This document shows, piece by piece, positions 1-13,000 of a DNA stretch of 64,000 nt. The notes under the pieces were generated by a model. It did no database searches and was not told where the DNA came from. It worked only from the letters and a program-made list of their open reading frames with translations. The DNA is from Hippophae tibetana (lineage: Eukaryota > Streptophyta > Magnoliopsida > Rosales > Elaeagnaceae). The translations under genes were made by a program, and so were the position numbers. The first letter of the stretch is position 1. Each line of letters starts with the position of its first letter. The DNA is taken from the NCBI GenBank assembly GCA_037013495.1, contig CM072807.1, positions 5,253,001 through 5,317,000 on the forward strand. Direction: 5' to 3'.

Positions 1-1119
1 ACTATTAATATATATATTTTTTGATATATGATTATAATAACAATATATAAATTATTTTTTAAAATTAAATAAATAAGAATTATTCATTATTTAAAAATTA
101 AATATATTTTTGTCCAAAAACAATCAATGACATGTTTTTATATTTTATAGACAAAAGAAATGAATAAAATATTATTTATAGAAGAGGGATGTAGTCAAAA
201 TTAATATTTCGAAAGAATATCATACATAAACTCAATAATAAAAATGAATAATTTTAACACCACTTGAATGATTATGATAAAATTTATCAAATTTTCAATC
301 GAGTTATTATAAAATAATATAAAAAAAGATTAATCTTTCAAAAACTTACAAAATTTTATATTTTAAATATTATACCAAAAATATTATATGTCAAATGTGT
401 ATTTATCTAATTAAAATAAAAATTTAAAATTATATAAATTAAATTGTAACAAGATTAAATAACATAACTTGATATCTATACAGATGGATAAAAAAATGAA
501 AGAAATTAAAGCAACATAAATTATAATAAACATGTATAAAATTGAAGTATGTGAAAGAAAAATAAATGAGATCATATTACATGGTATAAATAATAATAAA
601 TGATGTAGTGTAATATAGAATTGTTAAATTGTAGCGAGATAAAATGTTTTATTTTTTTAAGAATGCTACAAAAACTAAACTAGTAAAATTTAAGAAAAAG
701 AAATTCTATTTTTAAAACCTGTAACGACAAAAATAACAACTCTTATGTCCAATTTACATATTTTTACTTTAAAAAAAAATCTGATTCATCATTTTTACTT
801 TAAACGTCGTCCAATCAGATTACGTTTAAGTTGAACTACAGTTAATTTTGTTAAATGTAAAATTTCATCCAATTAGACTCGTTCAATATTAATAGAGTGA
901 TATTTTTGTTATTATATATAAATATTATGCGTTATTTTCCTAAAAAATTTGAAAAGATGTTAAACAATTTGTCAATTCTATTAGAGTAGTTTGTAAAAAT
1001 TGATTAATAGTAAAATTAAAATAAAAAATAAATACTAGAACGTAATATAACAAAAAGAATAAAAAGAATTTAAATAATAAACTTGAGAGAAAATATTGTT
1101 ATATATTTTTATAAAATAA

Positions 1120-1142
1120 TATATATATATATATATATATAT
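1120..1142. repeat. (AT)n microsatellite
   Basis: Uninterrupted alternating AT of about 23 bases, visible directly. Confidence 0.95.
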
Positions 1143-2597
1143 AAATATAACCAAAAGAAAAATATCTTTATCAAAAAGTTAATAAAGCAGTACCCGTCCC
1201 AATTTATATTTAGATGTTTTAATATTATGGATGTTGAAAAAATATAAGAAATATATTATCGTCATTAATTAAAATTTGTGTATAAGAGTAATCTTCTACA
1301 CAATAGTTTAAAAATAATTATAAAGTGAGATTTAAAAAAAAAAATAGGTAAACTTAAAAACAAATTTTTTAATCAATTTTATTTAAAAAGAAAAAGATAT
1401 ATTAGTTCTACTTTGCAAAACATAATTATTATAAACATAAAAAAATATTAACATCTTATAAATTTATAATTAATTTTAAATACATAAATCTATTTTATCA
1501 TATCATATATTAAAAATTTTATTTTAAAAAATAAAAAATTATTTATTTTACAATAAAATAAATATAAATTTATACATATATTGAAAATGATATGTTAAAT
1601 ATTTTGATAATTCATAAATAATATAATACATTATTATTATTATTATTATTAAATATAATTATAATTATATTTAATAAATAATTATAATATTAATTATAAT
1701 TATGATATAAAAAATAATATTCATAAAAATAATTAAATTATTAAAAAAATTGTAAAGCCTCTATATCCATTTTTTTACGACATACAATACAAATATAAAA
1801 TATTATATCACAAATTTTATGAAAAAATATTATTATAATTATTTTTATTATTAATATAATAAAATATATAAATTATATTGAATTAATTATATTTTAATAC
1901 TTAAATATAATTATTGTTAATAAATATTTGTTATCTTAATAATAATTAAAATTATAATAATATTAGAGATATTTGTTACAATGTAATCTATTTTTTAATT
2001 TTTTTAATTTTAAATAATTTATTTTTTCAAAATGTCAAAAAAAATTCATAAAAATTATTGTAACTATTTAGTAAAGTTTTTAATAATTTAAAATTTTATA
2101 ATTTATTATTATTTTAAATTATTTTATAATAAAATTTTGATAAGTTATTTGTTATAAAAAAAGTATATATTTTTTATTATATAAATATAAATTATTTTAT
2201 TATTTTTTATTTATAATAAAAATAAATTATAATTTATTAAAAGTTGGTAAATTAGTATATTTTAAGAAAATAGAGTGCTAGAATTAGGGAAAGAGAGAAG
2301 AAAAAGACAAAAATATTTATTTTTTATGAAAATGCGGTTGATGAGTTGTTAATTAAAAAAAGAGAGTAAATGTGATGAGAGTTAAAAAAAATATCCTGTA
2401 AATTGTTTAACAAGTTTGATTTTGATTATTTTAAAACTATTATATATTGTGTCTTTTATAGACAAAAGTTCTAAAATTTATTTAAAAAAACTTCAAATTT
2501 AGTATCTAATTTTATCACTTTAATAACTTTTTTTAAAATTTCTAAGTCGGCAATATTTTTCAATTTAACCAATTTAGACATTGGTACTAAATTGAAC

Positions 2598-2601
<4 letters not shown>

Positions 2602-2630
<29 letters not shown>
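2602..2630. repeat. (AT)n microsatellite
   Basis: Uninterrupted alternating TA of about 29 bases, visible directly. Confidence 0.95.
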
Positions 2631-2633
<3 letters not shown>

Positions 2634-2900
2634 ACTAGTCAAATTGACAATAAAAATTACGTTTTCTACTTGATCGTTTACCCAAAAATTGTATAAAAAA
2701 CTTATTTATATATTCTCTTAACTCGTCTAGAAAGCTCATGTAGATTTTTATTTTTTTCTAAATAAGTTCTTGCAATAAAAATAATGAACTCAAAGCCAAT
2801 GAAATTAACTTCTAAACTGGAAAAAATTCAAAATAAATCAGTCAGAATCCTCATATTTCACCACAAAAGTTGGATACATCAAAAAAATATCTATATATAA

Positions 2901-4034
2901 AAGAATAAAAAGTAGAGCCAAGTAATAAGTTACATTGTAAACAAATTAAATTAAAACAACTGCTTACAACACAGGGCTCCTAATTTTCACAAATGGGGGG
3001 AAAAGATGCTGAAGCTTTAAAAAAATCAGAGGCTCAGAGCTAATTAACAAGAAATATCCCCAATCCCCACACCATGTCTCAGTATCAGTATGGAGCTCAA
3101 AACCACCTGCAAGATACAGAGAGAGTGATAAGCTAAGTGCAATCAGGATTAGAAATCTTGCCTATAGTAAATTGCATCACAAACGTGTAACACAAGGGTT
3201 GGATCGGTTAGATTACATCATGCACGAATTTATCATCAGTATATGTCCCATGGATCATATGCTAGGAACCTACCAGTCAATGAGAGCATTGCAGAAACCT
3301 ATATGGACTAAGTTCCATATGAATCAGCTATTCTCATTCATTCATTTTTTTATGCTATGGTCGCACTTCCAAGCCTTTGTCCTCACACTTGGTAAAAACA
3401 TGTTAGATATTTTCCGCAAGTTAATACACCACGATTTAGTAGTCTGACAACTACCCCAATTAAAATTTTCCATCTATTCTACGATGGACTCTTGACACTC
3501 CCCACGTGACCTACATAAAACCAAAAGGGCAGAGTTCCACACAACATTATTACCTTTTTCAGCTTCTACTATACCTCTTATATACAGAAAATGGTTGACT
3601 AATTGTCTACAAAATAGGCAGACCAGATATTAGATGTCTGCCAGCAATTTTATAGTAATCAGGCATCTAATTAGAAAACATGTCTCCACGATTTCCCTAC
3701 AGATTTATATCACTTGCTCGGTTGCACCATCAATCAATACTTAATGATTTCTACTGAGACTCTCAATTGAGTCGATTTGGCCTATCTTTCAGTATATTAG
3801 GATCAATTTCATAGGACATGACATGGAGCTCATACATATTCAACTATGGGTAAAATAAGAATCACATAAAGTAGTCGTGAGCAACTGACAACCACTTAAT
3901 TTATCGAGTGAAAAATAATTGAAAATTTGAAGTACCACATAAAGTACCAGCAAAAAGCACTTGAGCCATATGCTTTATTTTGAATATCAAAACCTTACAT
4001 ACATCACTCACCGAAATTAGCAGCAACCAGTAGT
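2901..4034. other. 3' flank / possible 3' UTR of gene A
   Basis: Less AT-rich than the DNA to its left and directly downstream of the gene A stop codon (minus strand). The part near 4034 must hold the 3' UTR. The rest, roughly 2960-3900, has mixed composition but no exon or protein family that I recognise. A plus-strand open frame at 3172-3447 has no recognisable product and looks accidental. Confidence 0.5.
3974..3979 (-). promoter_or_regulatory. Candidate polyadenylation signal of gene A
   Basis: AATAAA on the minus strand, 56 bases past the gene A stop codon. The sequence and position suit a plant near-upstream element. In DNA this AT-rich the hexamer can occur by chance, so use of this site is inferred. 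Confidence 0.4.
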
Positions 4035-7000
4035 CTACTTGTGATCTGAGTGCCCCCTTTTATGTTTGCGACGTGCTTGATTTGGGTTAGCACTTCCAGC
4101 AGGTTTCTTACCCTTCTTGCTGCGGAATAGAAGCAAAACACAAAGAAAGATGTTAGGTAGAATCCCACATATTATATTTTTAATATCATATAATCTACGA
4201 GAATAAAGACACCCCAAGTCAAACTTTAGCTGTCATTTGTGTTTGTGTGCCTATGTTCCTTTCTTTCTTTCTTTATTTATGTATTTATTTTTTTATTTTT
4301 TGGGGGAGGGTGGGTGAGGGGAGGAACTAACCCAAAAATAGAGGACAGGATTCTGAACACAATGATTATGGGTAATGCCAATAAAGCTGAAGCCTGCAAC
4401 ATTTAGACATAAGAAAAGTTAGACAAGAAGATATATAGAAACGACCCAAGTCCCTCAAACAACTTTAAATAATAAGGTTATTAGCTTCAACTTCTTTTAA
4501 TACATACCGCAAACCATTCCAATTCCTTAGTAGCAAGAGATTTCGTTAACTCATGTTTTTTCAACATCTCTTTCACATTGACTTCAACCTTGAAACAAAA
4601 GCACGGTGTCATGATAACATACTTCTCAACATGGTTAGAAAATATTACAATAGACAGTAATATATCTATAATTTTATGCTTAATTTGGCTCTTAAATAAA
4701 TGTGACAAGTAAGCACACATTAATTCTCCCGCTTTATTGCCTGATAACAATGATATCTTAAATGCTAGCGAATCTGCACATGTTTCTCTTCCCTAAAAAG
4801 CTTTCTTCTAAACTTGACATACATAAGGGATAATATCAAGAACCTCTATTAAGGCTTAGTTTAATATCACCTGCATCCCCTGAGATTTAATCAAATATAA
4901 ATAATGACCATCTAAAATCCTCATTTTTTTCATTTTAATCCCCATTTATATTTCCCCATCTCTTGACAGCATGGCAACAGAATAAGACACATTGGCACAT
5001 TATTTAACCCTGCAAGATACTTTAGGTTTCATTTGCAAATAGATAATTGACATAATCGATGTGAAAGCTGTTGAATCTTAAAACTAGAAGAATAAATTAT
5101 TATAGTAAATTGTATTTTCCCATTGCTGTACAAAATAAGAAATAGGCCTCGCATAATTTGTCATAAACATTAAGGTGAGGTAAAAGTTATTTTCCAAAGA
5201 AGTAAAGATAAGTGAAACCTGCCAAGAAATCACGAAGAGAGTGATAAATATCCATTTTCATAATATTAATTTTAACAGAGAAAATAAGTTCTACATTGAA
5301 AAATGTATAACTCTGCGAGGAATTAAATTGGCCATAGCAATCAACTGTAAAGTTTGAACACATTTGCTGAGCTAATGGTCCTATCCTCACAATCACATTC
5401 GTATTCATAAACAAATTAGATCAAAAGAAATTTGAACACCAAAAATGAAAAGGTGAACTAACACAATCTCATCAAAGAAACAAAATAAAATTCAAACAAC
5501 ATCATATGGGAAAGAAAAGGAGGGGAACCTAGGAATGGGGAGAAATGAGAATAACATTTATTTAATATACCTGCCGATGATATGTAGTTGCAGATTTTAG
5601 AAACTTGCCATAAGCCTTAACTATCTTCTTTGAATAAGGCTTCAAAACCTCCTGTACTTTGTACACATGAGGCTTTGCCACGGTGGCAACATGATCAATA
5701 TATGGCTTGCTGAACTTCTTTGCTTGCTGTCCAACAAATGTTATTTATATTAGGTCCATACGAATGAATAGCATCAACAAATGAGAAAAAGTTTTTAAAA
5801 AAACAAAAAAAACCTGAAAGTAGGGATCAACGACTTCTTGTGCTTTCACAATGTATGGAGATAAAGTACTCTTCGATGTCTCATACACTTCAATAGATTT
5901 TGTCTTCAGTGACTGCATATGTGGTTCAACAGAAGTTTTTACCTCCAACAGTCGATCCTTCATTGATGGAACCCATTTCTGCGAGCAAAAAAGATAAGCA
6001 TCCAGTTCAATGAAGAGTTTCACACATCAATTGTTCCTTACAATAAGGCCAATCCTAGCATGGGAAGCTTAGAGTAGACTACAAAAATTCTTACACTTAA
6101 AAGAATTATAGAAAATTTCCAGACAATGATGTAATTTGGTAGCATTAGAAGCAAGTATCAAATGAGGTTTCTCTGGAAGACTAAGATACCTAGGGTTAAA
6201 TAAATAAAATCATGTGAAATCAAATCAGGGCCATAAAAGGAAGAGTTTCATGGACTGAAACGGCAAAACAAAGTAGATATATAAGAAAAATATCTTACAG
6301 TTCTAATCGTCTCCAGATGTGGTTCAGCCCACATTTCAACTTGAGCCTTCTTCTCTATGGCCTACCATAAATTTTGAAAAATGTAGTTCATCAGGCACCA
6401 AACTACATTGAAAACAACACAAGCTAGATTCATAAAAACACAAGCATGTTGTAGTCAGTTAAAAAAATCCAAGTATCTTCAAATAATTACAACCGGAGAC
6501 ATATTACCTTTTGAATCACCACATCCATGGTAGGTTTTCCATACTGATTCCAATGTGCCTTGAGGAAAGACTGCAAATTAAAAAAAAATGCACATAGATT
6601 TCTTTTTAAATCAGCATAACAGACTTGTGCTATATTTAGGTGAACATGAACTAAATGTGCAGCAAGCCAAGGTGGAAACCATGCACCATGAGCCTATATA
6701 AAAATCAAAGCATGAGTCAGGCCTTAAGAATCAAAATCCAATCTTAGGAATCATCTTTGCTGCTACACAAGACACAAGAGCAAGCAAATATCACAATAGA
6801 ACTGCAAGATGAGGATACATAACTTTCAAAGATCTATTAAATCCAAATCGAGTCTTTAAAAATAGGAACCAGGGGGATGGATAAGCAATATGTTATTAAA
6901 TGAAAAGTTGCCAAAAGTTCCAACACGTAATGATTAAATGAATTTAATTCCACTCCACAACCCAAGACAATTGATGGATGAGCTCTTCAATTGAAAAGGT

Positions 7001-10000
7001 ATTCGAGCAAAGAGAATGATAAAATGTTTTTATCATACCTCATTGCAAACACAATATTCACAAGCTCAGCATAACACAGAAAGGTGACTGGTAACAAAAT
7101 TAGAATGCTCTTTATAAAAAATACCACCGTAATACAATGAGAATAGATGTCTTTTTTGAAAAGTTATTGAAGAGAGAGAGGGGTAGGTTTTCAAGATGGT
7201 AAACATCAGAGACTATGTCAAATAAATCCAATACCTCTAATTCTTTTGTTTTTGAAGTAGCCTCAAATTTTGCTTTCATCATTTCTTCCTGAGATAATTG
7301 GAAGAGCCGACTGCCCATGAGAACCATCACAAAGTATCCACCATAATGTAAGATTAAATAGGATTTACTCACCTCAGCCACTTTAAGTGCATGCTCAGTC
7401 TTATGGATTTTAGTTTTCTGCTCATAATTAACCTTCTGGAGCTGTGAGAGGATGTAACATTGTACATTATTCCATTATCCAGCAAGATCATGGAAAAAAA
7501 AACTAAATAATAAAATAATTGTTGCCTAAGAATTGAAAAAAAAAACAAAGTTCTATTATTACAAGATTCAAATAAAAAGCATACGTCTTCTATTTTTGAA
7601 CCCAATTCTTTAATCTTCTTTTCAGCTTCATTTGCCCAGGCTTGCAGGGCCTCTTTCTCCTTTTGTGTTTGCACTTCCTTGTTAGGTCTTTCAACCTGCA
7701 TTGAATATTAAAATTTACAAAAGATGTAACGATATCTATAAAGTACATGATTCATTTACCCGTATCAAACCTGTTTTTCCAATTCAACAGCATGTGCATG
7801 AGCCTTACCAACCCGCTCTGCAACATTTAATGACCTTTTTTTCTAAACAAGACAATAGATAAGAGAATTATAAAAAACAAATTCCAAGCATATGGTTAGA
7901 TGGAATGGTGTATTTAAACAGCCACGTATGTGTGGCATAAGCCTCATTCTAATACTTAAAAAAACCAAGTAAAATTGGAACTACCCATTCACACGCAAGC
8001 CTATGAAAAATAAATATCACCAAACTCAAAGTAGCATATGGAACAAAATATGAAAGGATAATTGATAAATTGGGTTGTCATAATAACATAAATGATTAAC
8101 CTGAAGAGAAGAGATCTCAGTTTGCAAGGAAGAAATGCTATCTGATTTATCTAGAATAATTTGCTCCTTCTCTGCTATTATATCATCCTTCCTTTTCAAT
8201 TCTAGAATTTTCTCATCGACCTTGGTTTCTGTTAAAGTGAAGATTGTCAGCAAACGAATCACCTGTTGGAAGCCAGATAGGTGAATCCGTTCGTTTTTGG
8301 GTATTGACGAACAGATACATGGACACAATAAATCCAGGAAAAGTTCATATAAATTAAGATCATAATCAATTGCTATTACACGACTTAGTTCGGACAAATA
8401 AACTATACAACACACTATAAACTGGAAGAAGAATAACATGTAAATCTGGAACTGAAACCTTCCTAAGTTACTTATCTAGTCAAATCTAAAAATATTCTCA
8501 AACTATTATTATAGCTATTGGATAGTGATGTGTATTATGGCTTGCTATAATACATATCTAAGTGTATTTCTATACATAGTTTGACAAACAGTTACTAAGC
8601 ACATGCCATTGGTGGCTTTTCCTGCTTATCTAATAGTGTATAAACACAGTATAGTGTATTTCTATACATAGTTGGTTATAACAGTTACTAAGCACATGCC
8701 ATTGGTGGCTTTTCCCACATGCGCTTAGTCTTGATTAGTTTTTCTGTTATAGTTGATGCCCTTGACTCTTTCTATATAAACAGCGAGGCTATTCATTTGT
8801 ATTCGTTCAGATTTTACAAGCACTGAAATCATTCATAAGTTTCTTCAAGATTCTTGATTGTATTTCTATTTCTTTGCATTTCTTGAATGGTATCAGAGCT
8901 AAGCTTCAAGGCTTCTTTGATCTCTTGGTAATCAAGCCTATAAATCAGTGTGAGATTAGGCAGAGCTATTGCAACATTGTTGCAAATTCAATCTCGCATT
9001 TGTCTTCTACATCAAGGTCTCCTTCTGTTTCTCCAATGGCTGATGCAGTTCCAATTTTAGATCCAATTTCGAGTTCGATACACTCTTGCTCAGAATCTAT
9101 CTTCTTTACCTCCTATGAACATCAGTTTGTTCGTAAAACTTGATAAAAATAATTACCTCATTTGGAGATATCAGTTACTTGCATATATAATAGCTTATGG
9201 TCTAGAAAGAGTTATTGATGGAACTTTTTCTCCTCCTCTCAAATGTTTTAGGATGTCTTTAAATCCTACCCATACAAATTAGAATAGATTGAATTCCATT
9301 GTAAAAGGTTAGATTTATGGCTCAATTTAAAGTAGTATGCTGGGCTACTGGTTACTCTGGAGCAAAAGATTACCCTAGAAGAATCATATTCAACCATTGT
9401 TCAAACGAAAGTGATGGACCTACGTGATCAATTGCAGAGTCTCAAGAAAGATAATCTTTTTGTATCACAATATGTCATTAAAATGAAAACAATTGCAGGT
9501 CAATTGGCACCTACTGGTGAATCTATTCATGAGAAAGATCTTATTCTATACTTGCTTGGGGGGCTTGACCACGATACTTGTCATTCAAGACTCATACTTG
9601 TCATTTAAAAGGTCATGAAAGATCTTTAAAGAAATATGAATCCTTCGACCAGTCTCAATTTTGTCATGCAAATGTTGTCGAGTTTGCTTCTAAAACGAGT
9701 AGTTTTGTATGTTATTCTAAAAATAAGTCTCACGATAAGGGAAATTCTAATCATCAACGCTGGAACTTGAAATATTTTATCACTTAGTCATCCAAGAATT
9801 CCAATATGCAGAACTCAATCTTTCAAGAACAATGGTCCTAAAAACATCCAACTTGAGAGACTTGTTTGTCAAGTTTGTGAGAAAATTAGGCATGTAGCTC
9901 AAACTTGTTTTTTGCTCAAAAATATTCTTCTTGGTAAAGGTTCTCAACCTTCTACAATGGTAGCTCACAATGATGGTGATTCTGAGTGTCAAATTGATGA

Positions 10001-13000
10001 TACACTAGTTACATTCACTGCTCAACATGGTTCTTGTTTGAATGATAATTGTTCTTGGTTGCTTGATATTGATGCAAGCCATCACATAACTGCATATCAG
10101 TCACAATTGGATTCTGCCACGCCCTACAATGGAACAAGTGGTCTCATGCTAGGTAAAGATTCTAAAATGCCTATTGATAATGTTGGTTCTAATGCATTGA
10201 ATATAGCTGTTAAATTTTCTTTCAAAAATTTGTTGCATGTTCCAAAAGCTTCTTCAAATCTTATTTCTGCTAACAAGTTATATCATGATAACAATATTTT
10301 TGTTGAATTCTTTCCTCACGGTTTATTTATAAAGTATTTAATCTCCAAGGAAGTGAGGCTAAAAGGAGTCATTGGAAAAAGATTTTATGCATGCAATTCG
10401 AGGGTCTATATCTTCTACAGACGATGATGTGCAATCTAATGTTTTGTCTAATCCTCCGTGTGGCTTTAATGTTTCTCTAGAAACGTGGCATCACAAGCTA
10501 GGGCACCCTAGTCCACCTCTGGTTAAACATGTTATGCAAACCTGTAAACATGCAACTAGTCTTGAAAATGAGTATAGTGTCCAATCTATTTCTAATGATG
10601 TTTCTACTTCTGTTAATGCCTTTAAATTCTATAAACATTGTGAACTGTCCAAATCTCACAAATTACCATTTCTTGCACTACAAATTAAAGCAAAGTCAAC
10701 TTTTGCTTTATTGCATTTGGATCTTTGGACAGCTCCACGTGATGTTTGTACAAATGAAAGATATTTTCTTCCCATAGTGGATGACTTTACACGTTTTACT
10801 TGGGTTTTTCTGATGGTGTCTAAAGATTAAACAACAGCTATGTTAATTCAATTTGAATCCATGCTTGAATGTCAATTTAATGTATCAATCAAAGCCTTAC
10901 AAATAGATGATGATACAGAATTTAAACCATTGATCTCTCTCCTTCTTAAGAAGGGTATTGTGCATAGAATGACATGTCCACGCACCTCTGAGTAGAATGG
11001 TGTTGTGAAATGTTGCCATAGAAGAATTATTGAGAGGTGTTTGGCCTTGTTATTTGCTGCTTCTATGCCCTTTCTGTTTTGGCCACATGCAATAAGAACA
11101 TCTGTTTTTCTTCTCAATAGACTTCTACCTAAAGTGCTCTCATGTGTATCTTCTTTTGAGTTGTTATATGCCAAGAAACATGTTATGATGAAATTAAAGC
11201 ATTTGGTTGTCAATACTTCCCTTGCATGAGAGCTTATAACAAGCATACGTTTAACTAAGGTCTCTTGAATGTATATTTCTTGGTTACTATGCCAATCAAA
11301 GAGGTTATTTGTGCTTTCATCAAGCCACCGGTAGGGTTATTGCTAGCAGGCATGTGGGGTTCAATGAGACTTATTTTCCTTACTCTCAAGTTCCGTCTCA
11401 TTCTTCTAGTTCACTTGAGTCTCAGCCTATCATTTTGGTTCCATCTCGTATTCATATCTTCTCATCTGTTCAATCTCCTAATGTTTCTGCCTCTCTTGAA
11501 AATACCATTAATAATGACTCTTTACCAACTGAATCTTCTTCTCATGTACCTGTCCCTTATGATGACATATCTAGTGATCTTATGGCTCATGTTCCCAAAA
11601 AAGAATTGTCTATTGCTCCTTTGTTTGACGCCTCTATTAGTGTTCAATCTCTTGTGATTCCTGATCCATCTTCTAATGCTAAATCTCACCACCAAGGCTC
11701 TACTATTTTTGCTTCTAATGTTGAGCTTGGTTGTAAAAATTCTCATTCCATGGTCACTCGAGCCAAGGCTAGGATAGTTAAACCAAAGGTATTTCATGTC
11801 AGCATGGATTCTCAATTTGTCTTATCTGAATAGGTCATATAAAATTGCTACCCAGATTCCTGAATGAAAGAAAGCAATCCAAATGGAGATTGGTGCTCTC
11901 ATTTTTAAATGAGACATGGGATTTGGTTCATCTCCCATCAAATGTTATTCCTATAACCTATAAATGGGCGTTTCAAGTAAAGTTTTAGGCCTCTAGTGCT
12001 CTTGACAAATACAAAGTCAAATCAGTAGCTCGTGGTTTTCTTCAGGCCTTTGGTATAGACTACTAAGAGACTTTTAGTCCTATGGTTAAATCCACTACAA
12101 TTAAAGTTAACCATTGCAATTTCAACGGGATGGGCACTTAGAAAGGTTGATGTCAACAATGCTTTCTTTAATGGAGATTTTTTAGAGGATATTTATGTGT
12201 CAACCACCTGGCTTTGAGGCTAGTGATGCTACTTTAGTCTTAAATTGAAAAAGACCTTGTATGAGCTTAAACAAGCTCCACGGGGTTGGTACCAAAAGCT
12301 CTACTCATGTCTCTTAAGTATGGGTTTTCACAACTCTAGGTCTAACAGTTCTTTATTTCTCAGAGGAGATGTTGACTCTCTTATTATAATTATGGTTTAT
12401 GTGGATTACATAATAGTCACTAGAAGTGTCTTGAGTTCCATTAATGAGTTCATCTCCAATCTACATCTTCAATTTGCCTTAAAAGAATTAGGGATCCTGA
12501 GATATTTTCTTGTTGTGCAAGTCAGTTATATCATTGATGGTTTGTGTTTGTCACAACAAAAGCATACCATGTACCTTTTAAACTCTACTAGTTTGGAAAA
12601 TAGCAAACCCATGAATGTACCTTTGGTTACTGGTAAGCAATTCAGTAAATTTAAGGGTGTTCCTTTGCTTGATCCCACTGAGTATAAAAAAGTAATTGGC
12701 TCTCTCCAATACCTTACTCTAATCAAACCAAATATAGCCTAGCCTTTGGGGTTAATAAACTCTGCCAATTCATGGCATCTCCAACTGAAGTACACTGGCT
12801 TGTTGTGAAGAAGCTACTATGGTATTTAAAGGGTACATTATGCATTTCCTAAGTCTACTTCAATGAATTCAGTGAGTTACAGTAATGTTAATTATGCGAG
12901 CTCACCTAACGATCGAAAGAGTACTGGTGTGTATTGCATGTTTCTTGGTGACTCTTTGATCTTATGGCAATCTACCAAGCAAAAGGTTGTGTCTCAAAGC

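Larger units (their letters stand above)
1..2900. other. AT-rich intergenic DNA, no gene seen
   Basis: This stretch is extremely AT-rich, with long A/T runs, simple repeats and stops in every frame. I see no exon-like segment, transposon protein or RNA gene. It lies beyond the 3' end of gene A. The only structured pieces are the short microsatellites listed separately and an (ATT)n run near 1630-1650. Confidence 0.7.

Noticed and set aside
3172..3447. 91-residue plus-strand open frame
   Set aside because: No recognisable domain. It lies in the 3' flank of gene A and has no splice or promoter support.
8874..9143. Open frame starting at the end of the Cop-1 5' LTR
   Set aside because: It runs across LTR end, PBS and leader. 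The gag start is better placed at 9036.
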